A stretch of 64,000 nucleotides of DNA. It comes from Hyphomicrobiales bacterium. GTDB lineage: Bacteria > Pseudomonadota > Alphaproteobacteria > Rhizobiales > Rhizobiaceae. Shown here one piece after another: positions 46,520 to 56,798 of the stretch. Each line of letters starts with the position of its first letter. The first letter of the stretch is position 1. Below the pieces are notes generated by a model that saw nothing but the letters and a program-made list of their open reading frames with translations, had not been told where the DNA came from and searched no databases. The position numbers were made by a program, and so were the translations under genes. The DNA is taken from NCBI GenBank assembly GCA_900472675.1, contig UCJA01000011.1, forward strand, positions 88,274 through 152,273, given 5' to 3'.

Positions 46520-49429
46520 TTACTTTGCAACCAGGCAGGTGCCGCCCGCAGACCGGTAGCGCTCACACAAGGCGACGGCTTCGGCCTTGCTTCCGGCCGG
46601 GATCCGGACACGGTAGAAGGTGCCCTTGCCGGCCACTTCCGCAGCCTTGATATCGACGCCACGTCCGCCGATCACGCTGCCGAACTTCGACGACAGGTTC
46701 TGGTAGGACTTCTGCGCATCAGGCTGGCTCGGCAGCGAAGCAATCTGAATGACGTAGCCGCCATTCCCAAGCGAAGCGACCTGCGTTCCGGCCGAAGCGG
46801 CAGGTGCTGGCGACGCCGCCGGTGCTGCCTGTGCCGGGCGAACGTTGCCCTGATCGGTGACGGCTGCCACCACATTGACCGGCTGCTGCGACGGACGCAT
46901 GGCCGGAACCGGAGCGCGCGACGAAGGTGTCGCGGCGGCAGCAGGCTGGTTCGAGACCGGTGCCATGGCGGCAGGACCCGGTGCTCCAACCGGGGCAGAG
47001 ACGGGAACGATGCCAGCCGGCTTTGCGCCGGTTGCAGGCGGGACCGTCGAGGCAGGCGAAGGCTGCTGGCCTGGAAGTGCTGCCACTTCCACAGACCGTG
47101 CCGGCGCAGACGGGATCTTTTCGTTGTGTGCAGTCGCTGCCGGCGCGGGTGCTACCACTTCCTGCTCCACCAGCTTGCCGTCCGGACGAACGATCATCGT
47201 CTTGACCTTGCGCGGCGTGATGGTGACCGGATCCTGCTGATTGGCTGCGGCGGCCTGCTGATCCTGCTGCGGCAGGAGCCTCATATCTTCAGTCTCACCC
47301 ACATCTGTCGGCTGGACTTCGTCTTCGCCCTCGAGCGGCAGCGTGTCCGGCATCAGGGTCTTCTGGACGACGTCCATCGGCTCTTCGTTGCTGGAGATCA
47401 GCGTCTGCTGCTTGGGGCTTTCCGGAGGTGCACCGGCAACACGGTCATAGACGGCCTTGTCCTGGTTCGGCACGGTCTTGCCACCCGGATTTTCCGGGGC
47501 CATCTTGATCGGATCCTTGTCGGCCGCAATGATGACCGGCTCGCCCGAGGCGAGACCGGACACGCCACTGCTGAGCCAGGCGTAAGCGCTGCCGCCGGCA
47601 ATCGCCAGCACGCCCACGACCGCCACCGGCAGAACCCAGTTGCGCGACGAGCGGGTGCTCTGCGGCTGCCCCTCGTCCCCATAGCCATTGGCGCCGGCGT
47701 AGGGTTCGGATGGCGGGAGCGGCGTGGCAAGGCTGCGGCGGAAGTCTTCTTCCAGAGCACGTTCGAATTCGTCGAGATCCGCATAGACCGAGCGCTGTGC
47801 CTGGGACTTGGCCTCGGAGGCAGCCACCGGCGCTGCTGGCGCGCGGGTGGGTTCGGGTGCCGCCGCAGGTGTTGCGGCCACCAGGAGCGTCGCCAGTTCT
47901 GCATCGATATCGATGTCGTAGTCCGGACGATAGGCCGGCTCGTGCTGCGGCTCTTCCGCGGGGAAGGCAGGCACATCGAGGTCAGCGATCGCTTCGGGGC
48001 GCTCTTCGTTTTCAGAGATCAGGGCGGGATCGAACGGAAGATCCAGTTCGGCTTCCGCAACCTCCAATGCCTCGGGCGCCGGCTGAACCGGTGCAGGAGC
48101 AGCCATCACGGGTGCGGCAGCCGCAACCACGGGCGGAGCGACCGGCCTTGGTGCAGCAACCGGCTGGACCATGGTAGGCGCAACCGGGGCAGGCGCAACC
48201 GGCTGAACTTTAACCGGTGCGGGCGTGACGACGGGTTCCGCGGCGAAACGGCTGTTTTCAGCCACCACAACGTCTGCAAGATCAAGCTCGAGGTCATCAA
48301 GCGCAAGTTCGAACTCGTCGTCGGTGAAGGGATCGAAGGCGAAATCTGCGGAAAGGTCGGCGTCAACGTCAGCAACAGCCACGGGCTCGGGCTCGACACG
48401 GACGGGTTCCGCCTGCACTGCCGTCACCGTGGTGACCGGCGCGATTGCGAAGGTCTCGACGGCTTCCGGCTCGACCTTCGGTGCAGCTTTGGAGGCCGCC
48501 GCATAGTGATCGACATCGTAGACGAGTTCATCGAGCGGGTGGAAAGCGCCAGAAGTTGCAGCAGGAGCCGCCTCAGGTTCGACCGGGCTCGACGCAGCTG
48601 AAGCAGACGACCAGGGCTCGCTCGCACCCTTGGGTGCCGGGGCCGAAAACTGCCATGCCGTCAGATCGCTGACAGCCGGCGTTTCCGGAATTACCGGTTC
48701 CGGAACGGGTGCCGGCTCCGGGGCAGCTGCCGCGGCGGCAAGACCACCGGCCCTGGAATTGGTGTTGAAATTGGCAAGCGGCATCCGGAATCCGGGGGTA
48801 TAGGCGCCGTTCTTGCGCTTTGGTTCTGCCTCGGTTGGAGCAGCAGCGACCACAGCCGGTGCTACAGCAATCGAGGATTCCAGCTCGTCCGCCAGATCGA
48901 AGGCATAGGGATCTGCCGCAACCGGTACTGCGACCTCTACGGGCTCAACCTCAAAGGACGGCTCCGCATAGGCCGGTTCGCTGAACCGGGGCTCCGAGTA
49001 ACCATTGTCGATGGCGGGTGCCGCCGGTTCTGCCGCAAAATCGGACGAGGACGCCGGCATGACATCGCCGTGCCAGTCGCGATCGGCAAACGGGTCTGGT
49101 TGCTCCACCGCGACCGCAGGCGCTACGTCCGCAACAAGCGGCGCGGCAGGTGCCAGTTCAGGCTCGACCGAGAGCGGCATGGGAGTGGGGTCATTGGCGG
49201 GATCGAGACGCGGCGTATCGTAGCGTTCGAACTCCCGCAGCAGCTCGTCTTCGAGATTGAAGACGGGCTCCCGTCGGGGAGCGGACAGGCCAGCCGGAAC
49301 CGGCGCATCAGCCGTCGGAACGAGCCGCTCGTCATAGCCGACGATCCGGGCGAGTTCAGCCAGCGGATCGCCATCGGCAAAGATATCCGGGACATCATTC
49401 CGGGTACGCGCAAGGTTGTTTTCGGCCAT
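46520..49429 (-). CDS. SPOR-domain envelope protein with very long disordered region
   Basis: About 969 residues from the ATG at 49429 (a GTG at 49441 is possible). The cytoplasmic N-terminal 590 residues are almost all Ala/Pro/Val/Glu-rich and disordered, starting with a short ordered segment (DPLAELARIVGYDERLVP). One membrane helix follows (NWVLPVAVVGVLAIAGGSAYAWL, about 595-617), then a periplasmic Pro/Ala linker and a C-terminal SPOR domain (last 80 residues; GGYVIQIASLPSQPDAQKSY, FYRVRIPAGSKAEAVALCER). SPOR domains bind denuded septal glycan, so a division role is inferred. Upstream neighbour of nagZ. Confidence 0.88.
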   Translation of the reverse strand: MAENNLARTRNDVPDIFADGDPLAELARIVGYDERLVPTADAPVPAGLSAPRREPVFNLEDELLREFERYDTPRLDPANDPTPMPLSVEPELAPAAPLVADVAPAVAVEQPDPFADRDWHGDVMPASSSDFAAEPAAPAIDNGYSEPRFSEPAYAEPSFEVEPVEVAVPVAADPYAFDLADELESSIAVAPAVVAAAPTEAEPKRKNGAYTPGFRMPLANFNTNSRAGGLAAAAAAPEPAPVPEPVIPETPAVSDLTAWQFSAPAPKGASEPWSSASAASSPVEPEAAPAATSGAFHPLDELVYDVDHYAAASKAAPKVEPEAVETFAIAPVTTVTAVQAEPVRVEPEPVAVADVDADLSADFAFDPFTDDEFELALDDLELDLADVVVAENSRFAAEPVVTPAPVKVQPVAPAPVAPTMVQPVAAPRPVAPPVVAAAAPVMAAPAPVQPAPEALEVAEAELDLPFDPALISENEERPEAIADLDVPAFPAEEPQHEPAYRPDYDIDIDAELATLLVAATPAAAPEPTRAPAAPVAASEAKSQAQRSVYADLDEFERALEEDFRRSLATPLPPSEPYAGANGYGDEGQPQSTRSSRNWVLPVAVVGVLAIAGGSAYAWLSSGVSGLASGEPVIIAADKDPIKMAPENPGGKTVPNQDKAVYDRVAGAPPESPKQQTLISSNEEPMDVVQKTLMPDTLPLEGEDEVQPTDVGETEDMRLLPQQDQQAAAANQQDPVTITPRKVKTMIVRPDGKLVEQEVVAPAPAATAHNEKIPSAPARSVEVAALPGQQPSPASTVPPATGAKPAGIVPVSAPVGAPGPAAMAPVSNQPAAAATPSSRAPVPAMRPSQQPVNVVAAVTDQGNVRPAQAAPAASPAPAASAGTQVASLGNGGYVIQIASLPSQPDAQKSYQNLSSKFGSVIGGRGVDIKAAEVAGKGTFYRVRIPAGSKAEAVALCERYRSAGGTCLVAK

Positions 49430-49494
49430 TACCTCGTCCACTCACCTACATTACAACGCATATGCCTAGGCAATGTGGGGAAATGGTGGCGAAT

Positions 49495-51252
49495 CTACCG
49501 CATTTCCTCCGGTGCAGCCGTGCCTGTAATCGAGAGTCCGGACTTCAGGACGGAGGCAACAGCATGCACAAGACCAAGCCTGGCAACGCTCAATTCTCGG
49601 TTTCTATCGTTAACAAACCGTAATTCAGGTTGTTCTTTACCTTTGTTCCAGTGCGCATGGAAGGAACTTGCGAGGTCGTAGAGGTAGAAAGCAAGCCGAT
49701 GCGGCTCCTGTGCGATGGCCGCAGCTTCGACGATCCGCGGATATTCGGCGAGTTTTGCAACCAGTTGCAACTCGTTGGGATCGCTAATGAAACCAGTCGC
49801 GCCTGCGAAGTCGAGGGTGGCTGTATCGAGGTCCGGGAAGGCCTCCCTGGCCTGCCGGAAAACCGACATGCAGCGGGCATGCGCATACTGCACATAAAAT
49901 ACCGGATTATCCTTCGATTGCTCGGTCACCTTGGCAAAATCGAAGTCCAAAGGCTCCGAACTCTTCCTGTAGAGCATCATGAAGCGTACCGAATCACGTC
50001 CGACTTCGTCGACCACCTCGCGCAAGGTGACGAAATCGCCAGACCGTTTCGACATCTTCACCGGCTCGCCGTTGCGGTAAAGCTTGACGAGCTGGCACAG
50101 AAGCACAGTGAGCTTCGCCTTGCCCTCGGAGACGCCCCGCGCGACAGCTTCCAGCCGTTTCACGTAGCCGCCGTGGTCGGCGCCGAGCACATAGATCATC
50201 TCGTCAAAGCCGCGGTCGAACTTGTCCTTGAAGTAGGCCACGTCGGCGGCAAAATAGGTGTAGCTGCCATCGGACTTGATCAGCGGACGATCGATGTCGT
50301 CGCCCACTTCCGTGGAGCGGAACAGCGTCTGCTCGCGATCTTCCCAGTCTTCCGGAAGCTGGCCCTTCGGCGGCGGCAGCGTACCGCGGTAGACATGGCC
50401 CTTGAAGGTCAGGTCGTTGATCGCCTGGCGAATGCGTGCGGCGCCATCGGCATGCAGCGTGCGTTCCGAGAAGAAGACGTCGTGATGGACGTTGAGCGCA
50501 TCGAGGTCGCTGCGGATCAGCGCCATCATGGCCGCGATCGACTTGTCCTTGATGACCGGCATCCATTCGTCTTCGGGCATGGCAAGCAGCCGGGGACCGA
50601 ACTCAGCGGCCAGGGCCTCCCCCACCGGAACGAGGTAATCGCCCGGATAGAGGCCTTCCGGGATAGCGCCGATCTGCTCGCCGAGCGCCTCGCGGTAACG
50701 CAAGAACACGGACCGGGCGAGAACGTCGATCTGCCCGCCTGCATCGTTGATGTAGTATTCCTTGGTGACGTCGTAGCCGGCGAACTGCATCAGGTTTGCC
50801 AGCGCGTCGCCGACCACGGCGCCGCGGCAATGGCCGACGTGCATGGGACCGGTCGGATTGGCAGAGACATATTCGACGTTCGCCTTGTGACCGGCACCGA
50901 GCGTGGAGCGGCCATAGCCGGTACCGAGTTCGATCACGGTGGCGAGCAGCCGCTGCCAGTAGCCCGTCGACAGGCGGATGTTGATAAAGCCCGGGCCGGC
51001 GACGGAGACCTCGCTGATATCGGGATCGCCCTTCAGCGCTGCCGCGATGATATCGGCCAGCGCGCGCGGGTTCGTTCCAAGCGGCTTTGACAAGACCATG
51101 GCGGCGTTGGTGGCGACATCACCATGGGTGGCATCGCGCGGCGGCTCGACGGTGACGCGGGCAAAATCAACCTCGCCGCGCTTTTCCTTCACCAGGTCAA
51201 GCGTTTCCAGCGTGTTCTTAATTCTGGTCTCGAAGTCGCTAAAAATATTCAT
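49495..51252 (-). CDS. argS: Arginyl-tRNA synthetase
   Basis: 585 residues, class I. N-terminal Add-1 domain (about 1-110), HIGH-type motif in [22 protein letters not shown]-type motif [13 protein letters not shown], and the C-terminal anticodon-binding DALR domain ([26 protein letters not shown]). It lies between dgt and the SPOR gene on the same strand, in the order known from other rhizobia. Confidence 0.98.
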   Translation of the reverse strand: MNIFSDFETRIKNTLETLDLVKEKRGEVDFARVTVEPPRDATHGDVATNAAMVLSKPLGTNPRALADIIAAALKGDPDISEVSVAGPGFINIRLSTGYWQRLLATVIELGTGYGRSTLGAGHKANVEYVSANPTGPMHVGHCRGAVVGDALANLMQFAGYDVTKEYYINDAGGQIDVLARSVFLRYREALGEQIGAIPEGLYPGDYLVPVGEALAAEFGPRLLAMPEDEWMPVIKDKSIAAMMALIRSDLDALNVHHDVFFSERTLHADGAARIRQAINDLTFKGHVYRGTLPPPKGQLPEDWEDREQTLFRSTEVGDDIDRPLIKSDGSYTYFAADVAYFKDKFDRGFDEMIYVLGADHGGYVKRLEAVARGVSEGKAKLTVLLCQLVKLYRNGEPVKMSKRSGDFVTLREVVDEVGRDSVRFMMLYRKSSEPLDFDFAKVTEQSKDNPVFYVQYAHARCMSVFRQAREAFPDLDTATLDFAGATGFISDPNELQLVAKLAEYPRIVEAAAIAQEPHRLAFYLYDLASSFHAHWNKGKEQPELRFVNDRNRELSVARLGLVHAVASVLKSGLSITGTAAPEEMR

Positions 51253-51313
51253 GTCACTTACTCACGCGCCTGATGGCGGGAGCCCCTGCAGAGCCGCCGT
51301 TGTGGGCCGGTGC

Positions 51314-52531
51314 CTAGCGCAAATCGGGAGTCTGGTCAAACAGCTCGCCATGGGCACGGACAGCGTAGGTATCGGTCATGCCGGCCAGATAATCGGCGAC
51401 GTGACGGGCCTTGGCGCCATCATCCAGCCCGGCGATGTGGTTGACCCAGTAGTGGCTGCGCATCAGCGAGGGGTCGTTCATATAGGCCTTGAACAGATCG
51501 GACAGGATCTGTGCAGCGCCGGCGCGGATGCGCATGATATCGGGATGACGGTAGATGCGCGAGAACAGCAGTTTCTTGATCAGCCGGTCGGTTTCGGCCA
51601 TGTCTGCCGAGAAGGTCGACACCACATGGTCGGCGGCGCGGATATCGGCGGCGCTCTGCGGGTCGAAGTTCTGCAGATTGCGCTGGGACACCGAAATCAC
51701 GTCCTCGACCATATGAGTGATCTGGCGGCGCATGATCTCGTGGGCGAATCGGCTTTCCTCCAGATGTGGATAGCGCGCCCGCACCTCGGCCATGAGGCCG
51801 GCCAGGAAGGGCACCTCCTCCAGCATCTCGAAGGTCAAGAGGCCCGAGCGCAGGCCGTCGTCGATGTCGTGGGTGTTGTAGGCAATGTCATCGGAGATGG
51901 CCGCAACCTGCGCCTCGAGGCTCGCGTAGCTGGCGAGTTCCAGATCGTGGAGCTGGCAGTAGTCAAGAATCGGCTGCGGAACCGGGCCGCGGGTGCCCTG
52001 TCCCGCCTTGTCCAGCAGCGGCCCATTGTGCTTGACCAGCCCTTCCAGGCTTTCCCAGGTGAGGTTGAGGCCGTCGAAATCCGCATAGCGCCGTTCCAGC
52101 TTGGTGACGATGCGCAGCGACTGGGCGTTGTGGTCGAAGCCGCCATAGGGGCCGAGCAGCTCGTCCAGGGCGTCCTCGCCCGTATGCCCGAAGGGCGTGT
52201 GGCCGAAATCATGCACCAGGGCGACGCCTTCGGCCAGATCCTCGTCGAGCTTCAGGGCGCGCGCCAGCGAGCGGGCGATCTGCGCGACTTCGATGGTGTG
52301 GGTCAGGCGCGTGCGGTAGTGGTCACCGTCGGGGCTGATGAAGACCTGGGTCTTGTGCTTGAGGCGGCGGAAGGCAGTGGTGTGAACGATGCGATCGCGG
52401 TCGCGCTGGAATTCGGACCGCGTGAGGCTGCTGTCTTCGGGAAACAGGCGTCCGCGCGACGTCCAGGGGTTGGTCGCGTAAGGGGCGCGTTCGCCGCCGC
52501 CAAAGCCGAGCGCCCCGGTATTGATCGTCAT
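51314..52531 (-). CDS. dgt: Deoxyguanosinetriphosphate triphosphohydrolase-like protein
   Basis: 405 residues of the HD-domain dNTPase family: [35 protein letters not shown] (His), [17 protein letters not shown] (HD) and, further on, [14 protein letters not shown] (Asp). It hydrolyses dNTPs to deoxynucleosides and triphosphate; the shorter alphaproteobacterial type is usually called dgt-like. First gene of the minus-strand run towards argS; it is divergent from erpA, with 135 bases between. Confidence 0.93.
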   Translation of the reverse strand: MTINTGALGFGGGERAPYATNPWTSRGRLFPEDSSLTRSEFQRDRDRIVHTTAFRRLKHKTQVFISPDGDHYRTRLTHTIEVAQIARSLARALKLDEDLAEGVALVHDFGHTPFGHTGEDALDELLGPYGGFDHNAQSLRIVTKLERRYADFDGLNLTWESLEGLVKHNGPLLDKAGQGTRGPVPQPILDYCQLHDLELASYASLEAQVAAISDDIAYNTHDIDDGLRSGLLTFEMLEEVPFLAGLMAEVRARYPHLEESRFAHEIMRRQITHMVEDVISVSQRNLQNFDPQSAADIRAADHVVSTFSADMAETDRLIKKLLFSRIYRHPDIMRIRAGAAQILSDLFKAYMNDPSLMRSHYWVNHIAGLDDGAKARHVADYLAGMTDTYAVRAHGELFDQTPDLR

Positions 52532-52666
52532 CCACCCACCCTGCGTGTTAAACTAGCGCCGTGCCGCCATTGACGCGCCCTTTTTGTCTTCATACCTATA
52601 GACGAGCCTTGCGCAAAGCGGGCGACGTGATTTCTCTCCCGGGCCTTGACCCCGGCAGGAGGCAGA

Positions 52667-52996
52667 ATGCAAACGAATGTCACTCTCTCGGACGCTGCGG
52701 CAAAGAAGATCTCCCAGATCGTCGGTGCCGAAGCGGGCAAGCAAGCTCTTCGGGTTTCCGTCGAAGGCGGCGGCTGCTCCGGTTTTTCCTACAAGTTCGA
52801 CCTTGCCGAAGCACAGCAGGACGACGACGTGGTGGTCGCTAATGGCGATGCCAAAGTGCTGATCGACAGCCTGTCGCTCGTCTACATGGCGGGCTCGGAA
52901 ATCGATTTCGTCGATAACCTGCTCGGCCAGTCGTTCCAGATCAAGAACCCGAATGCGGTTGCCAGTTGCGGCTGCGGCACGAGTTTCTCCATCTGA
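52667..52996 (+). CDS. erpA: Iron-sulfur cluster insertion protein ErpA
   Basis: 109 residues from the ATG at 52667, preceded by a strong GGCAGGAGG site. A-type carrier with the three invariant cysteines: GGGCSGFSY (about 35-43) and CGCGTSF at the C-terminus. It passes [4Fe-4S] clusters to target enzymes. The length and position next to dgt and xth match the rhizobial erpA. Confidence 0.94.
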   Translation: MQTNVTLSDAAAKKISQIVGAEAGKQALRVSVEGGGCSGFSYKFDLAEAQQDDDVVVANGDAKVLIDSLSLVYMAGSEIDFVDNLLGQSFQIKNPNAVASCGCGTSFSI

Positions 52997-53066
52997 CATT
53001 TCGGCTTATGGTCTTTCCAAAGGCTCGGCTTTCGCTAAAACACACTCCGACAGCGGAAGGACGGTG

Positions 53067-53870
<804 letters not shown>

Positions 53871-53917
53871 GCGACAGGCTTGCTAGCCCATCGGCCTGAT
53901 ATTCTATCCCAGGGGCG

Positions 53918-54730
53918 TCAGTCGCCGCCCCTGGCGAACTCGCGCGACAGGGCGATCGCGCCGCGGCGATCCTCTTCGCTGGAAACGGAGAACGCCTGTT
54001 CCTGAAGCTGCTGCATCCAGGTGCAGTCCCTGGAGGTGCATTTGTCCAGGGCCGCCGTCAGGAAAGCCAGCCCGCGCACCGTCTGTCCCTCGTCGAACAG
54101 GACGTTTCCGAACACGGCCATGGCACCGGGATGTCCGCTCTTGCGGGCCTGGTTGAGCCACTTCTTCGCCTGCTGCTGATTGGCGCCACCGCCCTCGCCG
54201 GCCATGATCATCTTGGCCAGTTGGAACTGGGCTTCTGCGACACCGAAGGTCGATGCGACCTGGAAATACAGCTGGCGGGCCTGGGCGAGATCCGGCTTGA
54301 TCGGGCTATCGGGAATGCCGCGACGGTAATAGGTCGCCAGCGACAGCAAGGCATTGACGAAGAAGCCCGTGTCCTCGGAGCCGGGCTCGACGCCCTGGGA
54401 GGCGATCTCATTGTAGATCTTGAAGGCTTCGAAGTCGTTCTTGGCGACGCCATCGCCATCGGCATACATGTTGGCGAGAGCCCAGCGCGAGCCCGTGTGG
54501 CCCTTTTCGGCGGCGTAGCGATAGGCTTCGACCGCATCTTCCTTCTGGCCGTTCTTGTAGGCCTTGAAACCGAACTTGAAGAGGTCGAAGGGGCCGGATT
54601 CCTTCGTCACCCCCGATTTGATGTCGAAGGCAAAGGCAGAGCTGCCTGCCGCGGCGGCCAAGCTCAGGCCGACCAGCAGCACACGCCCAAGAAGCAGTCC
54701 TCGCGTGGAGGCGATGTCAAGCTTCGACAT
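53918..54730 (-). CDS. exoR: Periplasmic regulator ExoR (Sel1 repeats)
   Basis: 270 residues. Signal peptide ending SSAFA, then DIKSGVTKESGPFDLFKFGF, which I recognise as the ExoR N-terminus. Sel1-type repeats fill the rest (DAVEAYRYAAEKGHTGSRWA, LANMYADGDGVAKNDFEAFK, AKKWLNQARKSGHPGAMAVF). In Sinorhizobium and Agrobacterium, ExoR binds the sensor kinase ExoS/ChvG in the periplasm and holds the ChvI response off; acid-triggered proteolysis releases it, controlling succinoglycan, motility and virulence genes. A long leader with two hairpins precedes it. Confidence 0.95.
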   Translation of the reverse strand: MSKLDIASTRGLLLGRVLLVGLSLAAAAGSSAFAFDIKSGVTKESGPFDLFKFGFKAYKNGQKEDAVEAYRYAAEKGHTGSRWALANMYADGDGVAKNDFEAFKIYNEIASQGVEPGSEDTGFFVNALLSLATYYRRGIPDSPIKPDLAQARQLYFQVASTFGVAEAQFQLAKMIMAGEGGGANQQQAKKWLNQARKSGHPGAMAVFGNVLFDEGQTVRGLAFLTAALDKCTSRDCTWMQQLQEQAFSVSSEEDRRGAIALSREFARGGD

Positions 54731-55157
54731 GGCTCAGTTTCTTTCAACCGGCGTCGGAGACCTGCGGTTCTCCGCAGTCCGAGCCTTGATACCCCACAGA
54801 CCTCCACGCCCGTTCCCGTGGAGAAGATCTGTCCGACTGGTGAAACTATAGATGCTGTTTTCGGCAAGAGTAGGACCTGCCCACGTGCCGGTTGCAGAAC
54901 CCGATACGGGTCCCCAGATCCGTTCACCAGAGCGCCCAACGCCCCGCTTTTCCTTGAATAACCCGCCCATGACACTCCAATTCACGCGCCCCGCCCCCGC
55001 GGTCCACGCCCGTTCTTGTGCTCATCGCTGCTCCCCGTTTGTGGCGGGAAATGGACAAAACGGGTCCAGCGATCGCGCCCGCTGACTGTCGCAACCAAGT
55101 GTTGCGATTTCATCACAAGACCGGGTGCGGCGTTCAGGGCCCATTAAGCATGGGCGC
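54731..55157 (-). promoter_or_regulatory. exoR leader and promoter region
   Basis: 427 bases without a supported gene. On the minus strand two compact hairpins stand just before exoR: CTGCGG-AGAA-CCGCAG (54762-54777) and CTCCACG/CGTGGAG (54802-54823). A -10-like TATAGT lies near 54850. Short ORFs here (for example on the plus strand from 54852) have no ribosome site or family. Confidence 0.5.
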
Positions 55158-55185
55158 AAAAAAGCCCGGTCGAGCCGGGCTTTTT
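55158..55185. terminator. Terminator of the FadL-type porin gene
   Basis: Stem AAAAAGCCCGG / CCGGGCTTTTT with a TCGAG loop; A-run and T-run on either side, so it can work in both directions. Confidence 0.9.
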
Positions 55186-55205
55186 CGAAGACGTAAACCT
55201 GATGC

Positions 55206-56453
55206 TTAGAACTTGATTTTCAGCGAGGTGTTGATCGCCGTGACCAGATCGTTGCCGTATTCGTAGCTGGCTTCATTGCCGATCGGAACGCCGTCCACGG
55301 TCATGGAGCTCGATTTGCCGCTGGTCAGGATGCCGAGAACACCGGCTAGCCGGATCTCGACGTTCTTGTTGGGTGAATAGGCAACGCCTGCACTGAGCGC
55401 CCAGGTGTCGCTCTGTGCGCCGTAATCCTGCGAAGTGCCCCGATCCCAGGTGACGCTGGCAGCAGCACTCCACTCGTCGTTGAACTTGTGTCCAAGACCG
55501 GCCGTGACGGTCCAGCCGTCGCGGTAGCCGAGATCGAGTGCCGTGACTTCAACGCCGCCGGACGTATAGAAGGGAATGCGCTGCAACTGGCTCCAGTCGG
55601 TCCATTTGACCGAGCCGAAGGCGAGCCAGTCAGGCGCGATACCGGACTGGAGCTTGAGCTCCAGAGCATCGGGCATAGCGGTCGATCCGGTGACGGGGAT
55701 GACGCTACCTGCACCGGGAACAACGCCCCCCAGAGCCGCAGGGATGCCGGTGAGGTCCACGTCGCCGGTGATGTTGTCCAGCTTAACTTCGCTGTAATAC
55801 ATCAGGCTCACGCGCATGGCGTATTCCGGGATCTCGTAGGCAACGCCTGCACGCCAACCCCAGCCGTCACCTTCCAGATCCAGCCGACCGATGCCGCTGC
55901 CGGACAGTCCAAAGCTGCCTGCCAGAATTTCCGGCGCGAGAACCAGCCGCTCCTTAAAACCATCCATCTGCAGATAGCTAGCGCCACCGATGAGGCGCAC
56001 CTGCCCCGGACCTGCATCAAACCTGTAGGAACAGGTAGCAGCGTAGTTGTCGCTGTTGATCTTGGTCTCAACGTTTTGGGCAGCGCCGGCCCAGCGGGCA
56101 CCCGGATCCGAGTGGGCGCCATAAGGCTGCGAATAATCGATAAGGCAGTCGACGTCCTGATAGCCGAACTTCATGCCGACGCGCGGCGACCAATAGTCTT
56201 CCGTGTCATCGGCCGTCGACGAGTAACCGAGCAGGTTCAGATTGCCATCGCTCGGATCGGTATCCTGGGCATTCTTCAGCTTTCGCTGCGGCATCACATA
56301 GGTCGCCGTCGCCTCCGCAGCCGCCGGAGACCGATCGAAAAGGAGATCGATGTTGTAGCCCCCGCGCTCGATACCGCCTGCCTGTGCCGGCAGCTGAAGT
56401 GCGCCAAAGGCGGCAACAGCCACCACCCCTCTCGCAAGACCCTTGCTTCTCAT
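55206..56453 (-). CDS. FadL/TodX-family outer-membrane channel (OMPP1)
   Basis: 415 residues. Signal peptide ends at LPAQA; the mature protein starts GGIERGGYNIDLLFDRSPAA, as in FadL relatives, and continues as alternating beta strands to a C-terminal aromatic residue (TSLKIKF). The features AGVAYEIPEYAMRVSLMYYS, GSVKWTDWSQLQRIPFY and VTAGLGHKFNDEWSAAASV are those of the long-chain-fatty-acid transporter family. The ligand is uncertain: fatty acid or another hydrophobic compound. Monocistronic, with a 295-base upstream region. Confidence 0.9.
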   Translation of the reverse strand: MRSKGLARGVVAVAAFGALQLPAQAGGIERGGYNIDLLFDRSPAAAEATATYVMPQRKLKNAQDTDPSDGNLNLLGYSSTADDTEDYWSPRVGMKFGYQDVDCLIDYSQPYGAHSDPGARWAGAAQNVETKINSDNYAATCSYRFDAGPGQVRLIGGASYLQMDGFKERLVLAPEILAGSFGLSGSGIGRLDLEGDGWGWRAGVAYEIPEYAMRVSLMYYSEVKLDNITGDVDLTGIPAALGGVVPGAGSVIPVTGSTAMPDALELKLQSGIAPDWLAFGSVKWTDWSQLQRIPFYTSGGVEVTALDLGYRDGWTVTAGLGHKFNDEWSAAASVTWDRGTSQDYGAQSDTWALSAGVAYSPNKNVEIRLAGVLGILTSGKSSSMTVDGVPIGNEASYEYGNDLVTAINTSLKIKF

Positions 56454-56748
56454 TCTTGTCTCCCACTCCCGTAACTTACGGGAATCACTGTAATTGGTTT
56501 GCCCGACATGACAACTTTGAGCTGACGCCTGCCTTGCGCTGCGAAAGCGTTGCTTATCTTACGTAAGGGTCACTTAAAGATGGGTCAATTTGCATTAGCT
56601 GAGCATGAAATACCGGCTCAGGCACTTGCAGCGGCATCTATGGAGAAAAATATCTCGTCCCGGCGCCGGGTTGTGACCACCGGGCAACAGATGGGGTTTC
56701 TCCCCCACTGAGCATGTGCACACGGCAGATGCTCGAAATCCGGGCATA

Positions 56749-56778
56749 CAAAAGCCGCGGACGATGCCGCGGCTTTTG
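56749..56778 (-). terminator. Terminator of valS
   Basis: Perfect 12-bp stem CAAAAGCCGCGG / CCGCGGCTTTTG with a six-base loop; the T-run is short, so termination strength is uncertain. Confidence 0.65.
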
Positions 56779-56798
56779 GTGTTCAATGGATGGGAGAA

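Noticed and set aside
46505..48601. 698-codon Arg-rich open frame antisense to the SPOR gene
   Set aside because: Composition reflects the reverse complement of an Ala/Pro-rich disordered coding region; no start signal.
54852..55085. 77-codon plus-strand ORF in the exoR upstream region
   Set aside because: No ribosome site, atypical Arg/Pro/Ser composition, and it covers the probable exoR promoter.
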